DNA from: Ilumatobacter coccineus YM16-304 | GTDB taxonomy: Bacteria > Actinomycetota > Acidimicrobiia > Acidimicrobiales > Ilumatobacteraceae | Direction: 5' to 3' | Assembly: GCF_000348785.1 (NCBI RefSeq) | Contig: NC_020520.1 | Coordinates: 4,526,001-4,590,000 of the forward strand | DNA length: 64,000 nucleotides | Shown here: piece after piece, positions 1 through 8,229 of the stretch | Layout: each line of letters starts with the position of its first letter | Position numbering within the stretch: position 1 is the first letter of the stretch | The notes under the pieces: model-generated | Database searches by the model: none | Told to the model about the DNA's origin: nothing | Seen by the model: the letters and a program-made list of their open reading frames with translations, nothing else | Position numbers and translations under genes: made by a program

Positions 1-1996
1 GATCGCTGAGCTCCTCGACGAGCTCGCCGACCGCGGCCGGGCGTTCGGCTTTGCCGTGGCGTGACTCGACGCGGGCGAGGTAGCGACCGGCGATGCCGGG
101 GTCGGGACAGCGGTCGATGATCGAGCGCGCTTCGAGCAGCATGCTCTCGGCGTCGGGGTCGTCGTGGTCGAACGCGACGTCGGCGGCCGAGGCGAGCGCA
201 TACGAGAGCATCACGGCTTCGGGCGAGCGACGGGCGAGCTGTACGCCGCGTCGCGCTGCGGCGAGCGCCTGGTCGGGATCGTCGGTGGTGCGGGCGACGA
301 CGCTGTGCGCGAGTGCGAGCTGCGCAGCCTCGGTGAAGCGATGCTCGTCGGCGTAGGCGATCGCGCGCTCGGCGGTCTCGCGAGCGATGGCGGTCTGTCC
401 GGTCTCGATGTCGGCGATGGCCGAGAAGACCGGCGTGACCGCCGCCGAGAAGTGGTCGGGGGCGCTGGTCGCCATCTCGTCGGCGCGGGCGAGGTACGGC
501 CGAGCCTCGTCGAACAGGCCGGCCATCACCCGAACACCGCCCAGCACCATCGCGTGGGTCGGCAGCTTCACCTCCGGCGAATCCTCAACGATCGCCAACC
601 CCGACGACACGTCGCCCTGAGCGAGCTGGATCATGGCCGACAGGCCGCAGATCAGCCCGGCGTCGATCCCGTCGACGTCGAGCCGCTCGGCCAGTGCCAG
701 CGCCCGTTCGGCTTCACCGAACCGGCCGGTGACGAACGTGGTCCAGCCGTGCACGACGGCGAGCGCCGAGTGTTCGTCGAGCACGTCGCCGAGGCGTTCG
801 ATGTATCGCAGCACGGTGTACGTCCTGCCCTTGTTCAGCAGCGTGGTCGCATTGTCGGCGACGAGATCGGCGGCCTCGACGCGGCGTCCACCCTCGATGA
901 AGTGCTCGATCGCGTCCTCGAGGTCGCCGTCGTCGCGGTGCCATTCTCCCGCGGCGGCGTGCAGCTCCTGACGTCGCTCGGGTGCGCTCCGCTCGAGTTC
1001 GAGGCGCAGCAGATCTCGAAGGAGGTGATGGAACCGGAACCACGTGCCGGTTCGGTCGAGTGCGATCACCAGCTGGTTGGTGCCGGCGATGGTGCGCAGC
1101 CAGTCGGCACCGTCGTCGGTGCCGCACACCGCGTCGATGAGCGGCCCCGACATGCGTTCGAGGACCGACGCGTCGAGCAGACGGGCCCGCTCGTCGTCAT
1201 CGAGCGAGTCGAGCAGCTCCTCCGCGAGGTAGTCGGCGATCAGCTGGTCGTCGCCGTGGAACGACGCGACGAACTCGTCGACGTTCCCCTCGGTCGGGAG
1301 CGAGAGCCCGGCGAGGACGAGTCCGGCCGCCCAGCCTTCGGTGCGGTCGCACAGCCGGTCGACTGCCGTCCGATCGAGTCCGAGCGCCTCGGCGTCGAGC
1401 AGCCAGCTCGCCTCGTCCTCGTCGAAGCGCAGGTCGGCGGCGCGGATCTCGGCGACCTGGTTGCGGACTCGGAGTCGGCCGAGGCGGAACGGAGGATCGA
1501 CCCGCGTCGACACCACCAGGACGAGGTTCGACGGTCGGAAACCGATGAGCTGCTCGACCGTCTGATGGACCGCGGCGTTGTCGATGAGGTGATAGTCGTC
1601 GAGCACGAGCACCACCTCGTCGGCATGCTCGGTCACCGTGTTGACCACGGCGGTCACGACCTCGTCGTATCCGGCGCTCATCGCCGTGGCGACCGCGCCG
1701 GTGATCGCCGGCACGGTCTCGGCGAGCGACGACGCCACGTAACTCCAGAACCGGGCGGGGTCGGCGTCGGCCTCGTCGATCTGCACCCAGGCGACGCTGC
1801 CCGAACGATTCGACAGCCATCCGCTCACCAGCGTCGACTTGCCGGCGCCGGCGGGTGCGCTGACGAGCACGAGCCCGCACCTGTGTCCGAGCGAGGCGTC
1901 GAGCCGCTCGACCAGGCGGGGTCGATCGAGGTACCGGATCGGCGGGCTCGGGCGGGTGACCTTCGTGGCCGTGAGTGCGCGGCCGTTCGGGACCAT
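1..1996 (-). CDS. MalT/LuxR-type ATP-dependent regulator, 3' end outside window
   Basis: About 665 codons are visible and the frame is open to the left edge. The N-terminus has a P-loop (APAGAGKST, near residues 47-55) and a Walker B-like VLVLDDYH, the layout of the STAND/MalT ATPase family. A long alpha-helical, TPR-like region follows. In this family a LuxR-type helix-turn-helix sits at the C-terminus; it would lie outside the window, so DNA binding is inferred. Two in-frame ATGs exist, at 2005 and 1996. I prefer 1996 because TACCAT lies exactly 7 bases before it, as in other leaderless genes here. The inducer is unknown. Long open frames on the opposite strand are codon-bias shadows. Confidence 0.85.
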   Translation of the reverse strand, partial: MVPNGRALTATKVTRPSPPIRYLDRPRLVERLDASLGHRCGLVLVSAPAGAGKSTLVSGWLSNRSGSVAWVQIDEADADPARFWSYVASSLAETVPAITGAVATAMSAGYDEVVTAVVNTVTEHADEVVLVLDDYHLIDNAAVHQTVEQLIGFRPSNLVLVVSTRVDPPFRLGRLRVRNQVAEIRAADLRFDEDEASWLLDAEALGLDRTAVDRLCDRTEGWAAGLVLAGLSLPTEGNVDEFVASFHGDDQLIADYLAEELLDSLDDDERARLLDASVLERMSGPLIDAVCGTDDGADWLRTIAGTNQLVIALDRTGTWFRFHHLLRDLLRLELERSAPERRQELHAAAGEWHRDDGDLEDAIEHFIEGGRRVEAADLVADNATTLLNKGRTYTVLRYIERLGDVLDEHSALAVVHGWTTFVTGRFGEAERALALAERLDVDGIDAGLICGLSAMIQLAQGDVSSGLAIVEDSPEVKLPTHAMVLGGVRVMAGLFDEARPYLARADEMATSAPDHFSAAVTPVFSAIADIETGQTAIARETAERAIAYADEHRFTEAAQLALAHSVVARTTDDPDQALAAARRGVQLARRSPEAVMLSYALASAADVAFDHDDPDAESMLLEARSIIDRCPDPGIAGRYLARVESRHGKAERPAAVGELVEELSD

Positions 1997-2059
1997 GCCG
2001 ACCATGGTAGAGAGTCTTGTTTGCCTCGGACCAGGTCGATTGTGAACAGGGCGTGACGG

Positions 2060-2908
2060 TCAGGCGGTCGTTCGCACTCCGCGTGGTCGGCCGACCGCGG
2101 CGAACGTCACGGCGGCGGCGTGACCGACGTTGAGCGAGTCGACGACGGGCGAGATCGGGATGCGTACGCGATGCGTGGTGGCACGCATCGTGGCAGCTTC
2201 GAGACCGTGCCCTTCGGCGCCCAACACGATCGCCACCTTGTCGGGAACCTCGAGGTCCCACAGGTCGACCGCGTCGTCGGCCGGCGTCATCGCCCAGGTC
2301 TCGAAGCCGCTCTCGTGCAACGTCTCGATGGCGGCGGGCCAGTCCTCGGGGGCGGCTCGCGCGACCGGCATGTGCAGGATCTCGCCCATGCTCACGCGCA
2401 CCGTGCGGCGTTGGTACGGGTCGTTGCACGTCGGGCTGATGACGATGCCGTCGATCTCGAAAGCGCGCGCGGCGCGGGCGATCGCACCGACGTTCTGGTC
2501 GTCGTTGAGGGCTTCGAGCACGACGATCCGCCGGCACGACTCAGCGAGTTCGCGGACGGTCGGCATCGGCGCTCGGTAAGCCGACGCGAGGCAGCAGCGG
2601 TACATGTTGAAGCCGACGATCTCGGCGATGACCTCCTGCTCGGCCACGTAGACCGGCACGCCGGCCATCTCGGGGCGTTCCATCGTCGGGAGGAATCGTT
2701 TGAGACGTTTCGGGTGCAGCAGCACCGACCGCATGCGGTGCCCGGAGTCGAGCATCCGGTCGATCGGCACGTACCCCTCCCCCATGAAGAACTCGTCGCC
2801 CTCCATCTCGGCGCGCACCGCGATGCTGTTGAGCTCGCGGTAGTCGTCGACACGCGGGTCGGCTGGGTCGACGATCTCCGTCACGCCATCGACGGGAGCA
2901 GTGGTCAT
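2060..2908 (-). CDS. TrmH/SpoU-family RNA 2'-O-methyltransferase
   Basis: 282 residues. The SPOUT knot motifs are clear: NVGAIARAARAF (motif 1), VLGAEGHGL (motif 2) and the IPISPVVDSLNVGHAAAV block (motif 3). These bind S-adenosylmethionine and supply the catalytic Arg/Asn of TrmH-type enzymes. The N-terminal 110 residues look like the substrate-binding extension of rRNA/tRNA methyltransferases. The target nucleotide cannot be read from the sequence. It follows the FGGY kinase gene by 46 bases in the same direction and could be co-transcribed, though it has no functional link to sugar metabolism. Confidence 0.9.
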   Translation of the reverse strand: MTTAPVDGVTEIVDPADPRVDDYRELNSIAVRAEMEGDEFFMGEGYVPIDRMLDSGHRMRSVLLHPKRLKRFLPTMERPEMAGVPVYVAEQEVIAEIVGFNMYRCCLASAYRAPMPTVRELAESCRRIVVLEALNDDQNVGAIARAARAFEIDGIVISPTCNDPYQRRTVRVSMGEILHMPVARAAPEDWPAAIETLHESGFETWAMTPADDAVDLWDLEVPDKVAIVLGAEGHGLEAATMRATTHRVRIPISPVVDSLNVGHAAAVTFAAVGRPRGVRTTA

Positions 2909-2954
2909 ACGGCAGTATCCAACATCACGAGTGTCGACGCCGGATCCGCTCCGG

Positions 2955-4505
2955 TCAGCCGTCGGGCGTCGATGCCGGCCGCGAAGAGGTCAGCCGATGA
3001 TTGATCTCGCTCAGCGTTCGGTAGGCGGGAACGTGGACCTCGCTCAGCCGGTGCCGGTACACCTCGAACCATTCGGGGTTCGGCTGCACGATCGCCGTGT
3101 CGCCGACGCCGCGGATCGCCGCAGCTGCAAAGTTGGTGAAGAGCCCGGCCGCCAACCCGCCGAGGAGGGCGGCACCGAACGACGTCGCTTCCGGCATCAC
3201 CGAGTACTCCACGGGCGTCTCGTAGACCGAGGCCTTGATCTCGAGCAGAAGTCGGTTGCGCGTGTTGCCCCCGATCGCACGGATCGACGCCACGTCGGGA
3301 AGCGGCGCCACCGAGCCCAACGAGTCGAGCAACTGCTTCGCTTCGAGCGCCACGCCTTCGAGCACCGCTCGGTACATGCTCGACCGGTCGGTCTCGGCGG
3401 TGAGCCCGAGCCAGGCACCGCGAGCAGCGGGGTCTTGCGTCGGAATGAGCTTGCCGCGGAGGTCGGGGACGAAGGCGACACCGTTCGCGCCCGGGGGCAC
3501 GTTCACCGCTGACGCGATCAGTTCGGCGTGTGCGGTGTCGGGGCCGAAGAGTTGGCGTGCCCATTCGGTGGAGGCGCCCGACGCGAGGAAACTGCCGAGC
3601 ACGTATTGGAAGCCGTCGGTGCCGACGGTGCCGATGCCCTGGTTGAACCCGAGCCGCCCGACCGCCGGGTCGGAGATCGTGCGGTCGAGGCCGACGGTGA
3701 TCGCTTCGGCGGTGCCCAGCGAGTCGATGGTGCTCCCGGCGGCGAGTCCGTTGACGGCGAGGGCGCCGATGACGTGGTCGTGTCCGCCGACCGCCACCGA
3801 GCAGTCGGGAGGCAGCCCGAGGTCGTGGGCCACGTCACGGCGCACCGAGCCCAGCAGCGTGCCGAGCGGCTGCAGCGGCGGCAGGATCTCGGGGACGAGA
3901 CCGAGGTCGGCGACGAGGTCGGTCGCCCACGACCGACGGTGGATGTCGAGCGCGAGGGTTCGCGACGCCAGGGTGAGGTCGGCGGCGATCTCGCCGCTCA
4001 GCCGCCACGTGAGGTAGTGCGCGACGGGCAGCACCACACGGGTCCGTGCCAGCGCAGCCGCGGCGTGGTCGCGCATCCACAGCAGCTTCATGACCGAGAA
4101 GGTCGGGTCGGTGGTCAACCCGGTCACCGCGAACAGTTCGTCGGCGCCGAGCCGGCGGGCGACCTCGTCGGCCATCGGCACGGTCCGGTCGTCGAACCAT
4201 GCGATCACCGAATGCGTCGGCTCGCCGTGCTCGTCAAGCGGAACGAACGCCTCACCGCAACTCGCCACCGACAGCCCGCGTACGCGCGCCGCGATGTCGG
4301 GGTCGGCGATGGCAGACGTGATCGCAGTGCAGCACGCCGTCCACAGCCCGTCGGCGGTCTGTTCGGACCGGCCCGGCCGGCTGGAGTGAGTGGGTGCCAC
4401 CGCTTCGCCGCGACCGACCACCTCGCCGTCGAGCGTGAACACCAGCGCGCGCACGCGCGAGGTCCCTGCATCGACGCCGAGGAGGAGCGGTTCACGCACA
4501 GCCAT
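2955..4505 (-). CDS. FGGY-family carbohydrate kinase
   Basis: 516 residues, the usual FGGY length. It starts with the phosphate-1 loop GVDAGTSRVRALVF, has GGHDHVIGALA in the middle and the adenosine-site IRAIGGNTRN plus SFGAALLGG near the C-terminus. It should phosphorylate a sugar, ketose or polyol with ATP; xylulokinase-like and LsrK-like relatives share these motifs, so the substrate is open. The class I aldolase lies 9 bases upstream in the same direction, and the pair suggests phosphorylation followed by cleavage or thiolysis. It is the second FGGY kinase of this region, the other being at 10057-11730. Confidence 0.87.
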   Translation of the reverse strand: MAVREPLLLGVDAGTSRVRALVFTLDGEVVGRGEAVAPTHSSRPGRSEQTADGLWTACCTAITSAIADPDIAARVRGLSVASCGEAFVPLDEHGEPTHSVIAWFDDRTVPMADEVARRLGADELFAVTGLTTDPTFSVMKLLWMRDHAAAALARTRVVLPVAHYLTWRLSGEIAADLTLASRTLALDIHRRSWATDLVADLGLVPEILPPLQPLGTLLGSVRRDVAHDLGLPPDCSVAVGGHDHVIGALAVNGLAAGSTIDSLGTAEAITVGLDRTISDPAVGRLGFNQGIGTVGTDGFQYVLGSFLASGASTEWARQLFGPDTAHAELIASAVNVPPGANGVAFVPDLRGKLIPTQDPAARGAWLGLTAETDRSSMYRAVLEGVALEAKQLLDSLGSVAPLPDVASIRAIGGNTRNRLLLEIKASVYETPVEYSVMPEATSFGAALLGGLAAGLFTNFAAAAIRGVGDTAIVQPNPEWFEVYRHRLSEVHVPAYRTLSEINHRLTSSRPASTPDG

Positions 4506-4514
4506 CAGCGTGCC

Positions 4515-5294
4515 TCAGGCGAGCAACGCTGATGCCGACTCGACGGTGCCGCCGTCGTGGATGAGGTTGCGCAGCGCGCCGATCACGGCCGCCGGGTTCG
4601 GTGCCTGCCAGACGTTGCGGCCGAACACCACGCCTCGACCACCGGCGTCGAGCGTCTCTTTCACCACCTGCAGCATCGCGGTCTCGGTGTCCATCTTCGG
4701 GCCTCCGGCCACGACGACCGGCACCGGGCAGCCGCCGGTGACGCGAGCGAAGCTCTCGGCGTCGCCCGTCGCGTAGGTCTTGACGACGTCGGCACCGTGT
4801 TCGAAGGCGAGTCGGCAGGCGTCGGCCATCGCCTGGGCGTCGTTCGGGTCGGGGATGCGTGCGCCGGGGCACGGCAGCGCTTCGACCATCAGCGGCAGCG
4901 ATGCGTCGAGTGCGTGGCGGGCGATCTCGGCGGTGATGGCGAGCGTGTCCATCTCGACCTCCGAACCGAGGAAGACCATCGAGCACAACCCGTCGACGCC
5001 GAGTGCCTGCGCGTCGTCGATGGTGTGCAGCAGCCGCCACTGGGTGTTGGCGAGCCAGTCCTCGCGGTAGACGCTGGGGCCACCGTCGACGCGGAGCAGC
5101 GTCGGCACTCGGCCGATCAGTTGGTCGCGGTAGCGCTTGATCACGCCGTAGCTCGTCATGATCGCGTCGACACCGGCTTCGATCGCCATCTCGATGGTCT
5201 CGCCCGGATCTTCCAGACCGGGCACGACGCCCATCAGGCGAGCGTGGTCCATGGCGAGGACGAGTTGTGGAGCGTCGGGTGTGTAGGTGGTCAT
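4515..5294 (-). CDS. Class I (Schiff-base) aldolase, LsrF/FbaB-like
   Basis: 259 residues of a TIM-barrel class I aldolase. Visible hallmarks are LAMDHARLMGVVPGL near the start, the lysine strand ADVVKTYATGD, VPVVVAGGPK and the phosphate-binding end GRGVVFGRNVWQ. This is the DeoC/FbaB/LsrF superfamily; LsrF acts on phosphorylated AI-2 breakdown products and FbaB on fructose-1,6-bisphosphate. The neighbouring FGGY kinase and the LsrB-like binding protein at 11847 make an LsrF-like role attractive but unproven. AAGGAA lies before the ATG. It sits between the dehydrogenase and the kinase, all in one direction. Confidence 0.82.
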   Translation of the reverse strand: MTTYTPDAPQLVLAMDHARLMGVVPGLEDPGETIEMAIEAGVDAIMTSYGVIKRYRDQLIGRVPTLLRVDGGPSVYREDWLANTQWRLLHTIDDAQALGVDGLCSMVFLGSEVEMDTLAITAEIARHALDASLPLMVEALPCPGARIPDPNDAQAMADACRLAFEHGADVVKTYATGDAESFARVTGGCPVPVVVAGGPKMDTETAMLQVVKETLDAGGRGVVFGRNVWQAPNPAAVIGALRNLIHDGGTVESASALLA

Positions 5295-5417
5295 GAGTGC
5301 TTCCTTGCTGTGTCGGGGGTGTGGTGGAGAAGTTGCGGTGAGGTGTTCGAGGAGCGTGGCGTCGGAGGCCGGGGTTGGAGAGTCGCGTTGCTGGATGGGG
5401 TTGGTGAGCGAGCTGGG

Positions 5418-6425
5418 TCAGGGGCGTTTGACTCGGAGGGGTGGTTCGCCGAGTTCGATCCGTGCCAGGTCGTCGAGCAGCATCGACATCGCCCGGTCCT
5501 GGGTCTGACGTGTTGCGCCACCGATGTGCGGAGTGACGAGCACGTTCGGATGCGCCGCCAGTTCCGGCCAGCGCCCGGTCGGCTCACACACGTCGAGGGC
5601 CGCGCCTGCGAGGTGTCCGTCGTTCAACGCGTCGAGCACGGCCGCTTCGTCGAGCAGCGATTCGCGCGCCGTGTTGATGAGGTGGGCGCCGCGACGCATG
5701 GCGGCCAGCAGGTCGCGGTTCACGAGGTGGCGGGTCTCGTCGACGGCCGGCGCATGGATCGAGACGACATCGCTCGTCGCCACGAGTTCGTCGAGTTCGA
5801 CGAGGCGATCGTCGCCCGACTGGAACGGATCGAAGGCGAGGACGCGCATGCCGTACCGCTCGGCTTGCTCGGCGACGGCTCGTCCGACCGCACCGAATCC
5901 GATGATCCCGATCGTGAGCCCTCGCGGTTCGGTCGCCATCCAGGCGCCTCCGGCGAACGTCGAGTCGAGGTGCCGCTCGCCGCTGGCGGCTCGGTCGGTC
6001 AACCAGCGAGCGGCGGGCACGGCTCGACGGAGCAGCAGCAGGGTCGACGCCATCGTGAGGTCGGCCACCGCCACGGCGTTCTTGGCCGGGGTGTGCAAGA
6101 CCGTCACACCGTGCTCGTGTGCGGCGGCGAGGTCGACGTTGACCGGGTTGCCCCGAGCGCATGCGACGACCTCGAGCGTCGGGTGCTGTTCGAAGATCAT
6201 CGCCGGCACCGCAGCCGCGTGTACGAGCAGGATCGGGGTTGCGCCGAGCCAGTCCGAGATCTGTGCCGGATCACCCTGGTGTTCTCTGATCCGCTCGATC
6301 GGTGGGCCGTCGACCACGGTGACCGACCGGTACTCGACGTCGCCGTCCCACCCGTCGAGGTGTTCGGCCATCTGCGCGACCGGCAGATAGCTGTCGCCGA
6401 TGGCGAGCATGGTGCGTCGCGTCAT
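5418..6425 (-). CDS. D-isomer-specific 2-hydroxyacid dehydrogenase
   Basis: 335 residues. The NAD-binding Rossmann motif is TIGIIGFGAVGRAVAEQ, followed by an acidic residue in LAFDPF. The catalytic set is visible as Arg in HLINTARESLLDE, Glu in VCEPTG and His in VLVTPHIGG. It should interconvert a 2-hydroxyacid and a 2-ketoacid with NAD(H), like the SerA and GyaR families. A good ribosome site (GAGGAGG, 6 bases before ATG) fixes the start. It heads a probable transcription unit with the LsrF-like aldolase and FGGY kinase, divergent from the SorC regulator, so it probably oxidises or reduces an acid intermediate of the same pathway. Confidence 0.87.
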   Translation of the reverse strand: MTRRTMLAIGDSYLPVAQMAEHLDGWDGDVEYRSVTVVDGPPIERIREHQGDPAQISDWLGATPILLVHAAAVPAMIFEQHPTLEVVACARGNPVNVDLAAAHEHGVTVLHTPAKNAVAVADLTMASTLLLLRRAVPAARWLTDRAASGERHLDSTFAGGAWMATEPRGLTIGIIGFGAVGRAVAEQAERYGMRVLAFDPFQSGDDRLVELDELVATSDVVSIHAPAVDETRHLVNRDLLAAMRRGAHLINTARESLLDEAAVLDALNDGHLAGAALDVCEPTGRWPELAAHPNVLVTPHIGGATRQTQDRAMSMLLDDLARIELGEPPLRVKRP

Positions 6426-6538
6426 GTCTGACCTCCTCGTTCGTGGCGCACGAGGCCCGGGAGTTCACCTCGACGCAACACGCCTGCAGTAACATCGAAC
6501 CCGTGACGACGCCTGTTCCGAGGATCTGAATCTCGACC

Positions 6539-7498
6539 GTGAACAGCACCAACACCCAGCCCGGAGACCGCGAGACACTCGTTCGAGTGGCTTGGTACTA
6601 CTACCGAGACAACCTCACCCAGGCGCAGATCGCCAAGCGACTCCACGTGTCGAGAGCCACCGCCGGGCGCCTGCTCGATCGAGCCCGCCAGACGGGCGTG
6701 GTGACCATCGAGATCGACACGTCGGGTGTCGGCGGCCTCGAACTCGCGGAGAGCATCTGCGCTCGCTACGGACTCGACGACGTCGTGATCATTCCGCAGG
6801 ACGAGCCGTCGATGTCGGGACAGGCCACCAACTCGCGGCTCGCGCTCGAAGCAGCGCACTACCTGTCGCGTTACCTCAAGCCGGGCGCCACCATCGGCGT
6901 CGGCTGGGGCGACACGGTGATGCGCGCGATGCAGGTGCTCAAGCGGGAAGCGTTCCGCGACGCATCGCTCGTCACGCTCACCGGCGGCATCGATGCGTAC
7001 ACGCCGAAGGTCACCGGCATCGGCAATGCGGCGCTCTCCGACTTCATCCGCTTCATCCCGTCGCCGTTCCTCGCGTCGAGCCCCGAGGCGGCGAGCATGT
7101 TGCGTCGCGAACGCGCCGTGACCGACGTGATCGAGTTGGCCAAGACGGCCGACGCGTCGCTGATCGGCATCGGCGCGGTCGACCGCAACGCCACCATCCT
7201 GCAGAACGGCATCGTCTCCGACGAGCAGTTGACCACGCTGCGCGATCACGGCGCCGTCGGCGACATCTTGGGCGAGTGGTACGACCCCGCGGGTCGGGTC
7301 ATCGACGGCGAGTTCCAACAGCTCCGCATCGGTGTGGCGGTGAGCGATCTGCAGTCGATGAGCAACGTCATCGCGGTCGCCGGTGGCATGGACAAGCTCG
7401 AAGCGATCCGCGCTGCGCTCAACGGTGGCTGCGTCAACGCGCTGATCACGTCGGAAGACGTGGCCCGCGGGTTGCTGCTGCCTGCCCGTCACGGCTGA
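6539..7498 (+). CDS. SorC/DeoR-type sugar-responsive transcription regulator
   Basis: 319 residues with a GTG start. The N-terminal helix-turn-helix spans about residues 14-50 (LTQAQIAKRLHVSRATAGRLL), followed by a SorC-type sugar-phosphate domain with GVGWGDTV, LTGGI and LIGIGAV segments. Relatives such as LsrR, DeoR (Bacillus) and CggR bind a phosphorylated sugar and leave or change DNA contact. It is flanked by two divergently or convergently placed catabolic units, so it is the obvious local regulator. Its end overlaps the end of the convergent class II aldolase gene by 10 bases. CTGAAT lies 7 bases before the GTG, a weak match to the local leaderless pattern. Confidence 0.88.
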   Translation: MNSTNTQPGDRETLVRVAWYYYRDNLTQAQIAKRLHVSRATAGRLLDRARQTGVVTIEIDTSGVGGLELAESICARYGLDDVVIIPQDEPSMSGQATNSRLALEAAHYLSRYLKPGATIGVGWGDTVMRAMQVLKREAFRDASLVTLTGGIDAYTPKVTGIGNAALSDFIRFIPSPFLASSPEAASMLRRERAVTDVIELAKTADASLIGIGAVDRNATILQNGIVSDEQLTTLRDHGAVGDILGEWYDPAGRVIDGEFQQLRIGVAVSDLQSMSNVIAVAGGMDKLEAIRAALNGGCVNALITSEDVARGLLLPARHG

Positions 7499-8229
7499 GT
7501 GCGGTCGTCGACGGTCTCACCCATCGATTGCGGCGACTGGCCGTACACGTTCTGATAACGGTCGAAGAGCGAGTCGATCGCCTCGTTCGGAATCGACAAC
7601 GGGTCGCCCTGCTCGCGGGCGAGATGCACGGTGCGCGCGACGTCTTCGACCATGACGGCCGCCTTGACCGCATCGCGTGCGTTCTTGCCGATGGTGAAGG
7701 GTCCGTGGTTCTGCATGAGCACCGCTCGCGAGCGGTGTCCGGTGAGGGTCTCGACGATGCCCTGACCGATCGAAGCGTCGCCGATGACGTGGAACGGAGC
7801 GACCGGAACCGGGCCGCCGAACTCGTCGGCCATCGCCGTGAGCACACACGGGATCTCTTCGCCGCGTGCGGCCCACGCCGTGGCGTACGTCGAGTGGGTG
7901 TGCACCACTCCCCCGACGTGCGGCATCTCGCGATACACGTACGCGTGCGTGCCGGTGTCGCTCGACGGTTTGCGGTGGCTGCCGAGGCTCCCCTCGACGG
8001 GCACCCCGTCGAGGGTGCAGAGCACCATGTCGTCACCGCTCAGGTCGTCGTAGTCGAGGCCACTCGGCTTGATGATGAACAGGTCGTGTCCGGGGACGCG
8101 CGCCGAGATGTTGCCCGCGGTCCAGGCAACGAGTCCGTTCCGCAGGAGCTCGAGGTGGAGCGCGGCGACTTCGTCGCGCAGCTCACCGAGCTCCGGGCCG
8201 TACAGTTCGACTTCCTCGCTGGGGGTCAT
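7489..8229 (-). CDS. Class II aldolase/epimerase, AraD/FucA family
   Basis: 246 residues. Zinc-site and phosphate-site motifs of the family are present: GNISAR, KPSGLDYDDL, the HTHSTYATAW pair of histidines and QNHGPFTIG with the third histidine. The family contains L-ribulose-5-phosphate 4-epimerase and L-fuculose-phosphate aldolase. The ATG overlaps the stop of the RhaD-like gene (ATGA), showing translational coupling. As the last gene of the importer-kinase-aldolase operon it probably splits or epimerises the product of the AraB-like kinase. A longer frame extends upstream through the RhaD-like gene, but this start is the one consistent with the family. Confidence 0.88.
   Translation of the reverse strand: MTPSEEVELYGPELGELRDEVAALHLELLRNGLVAWTAGNISARVPGHDLFIIKPSGLDYDDLSGDDMVLCTLDGVPVEGSLGSHRKPSSDTGTHAYVYREMPHVGGVVHTHSTYATAWAARGEEIPCVLTAMADEFGGPVPVAPFHVIGDASIGQGIVETLTGHRSRAVLMQNHGPFTIGKNARDAVKAAVMVEDVARTVHLAREQGDPLSIPNEAIDSLFDRYQNVYGQSPQSMGETVDDRTQP

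Noticed and set aside
164-2056. Long plus-strand open frame over the MalT-like gene
   Set aside because: It is the antisense shadow of a minus-strand ATPase gene with clear Walker motifs; its own translation is Arg/Gly/Asp-rich without domain motifs.
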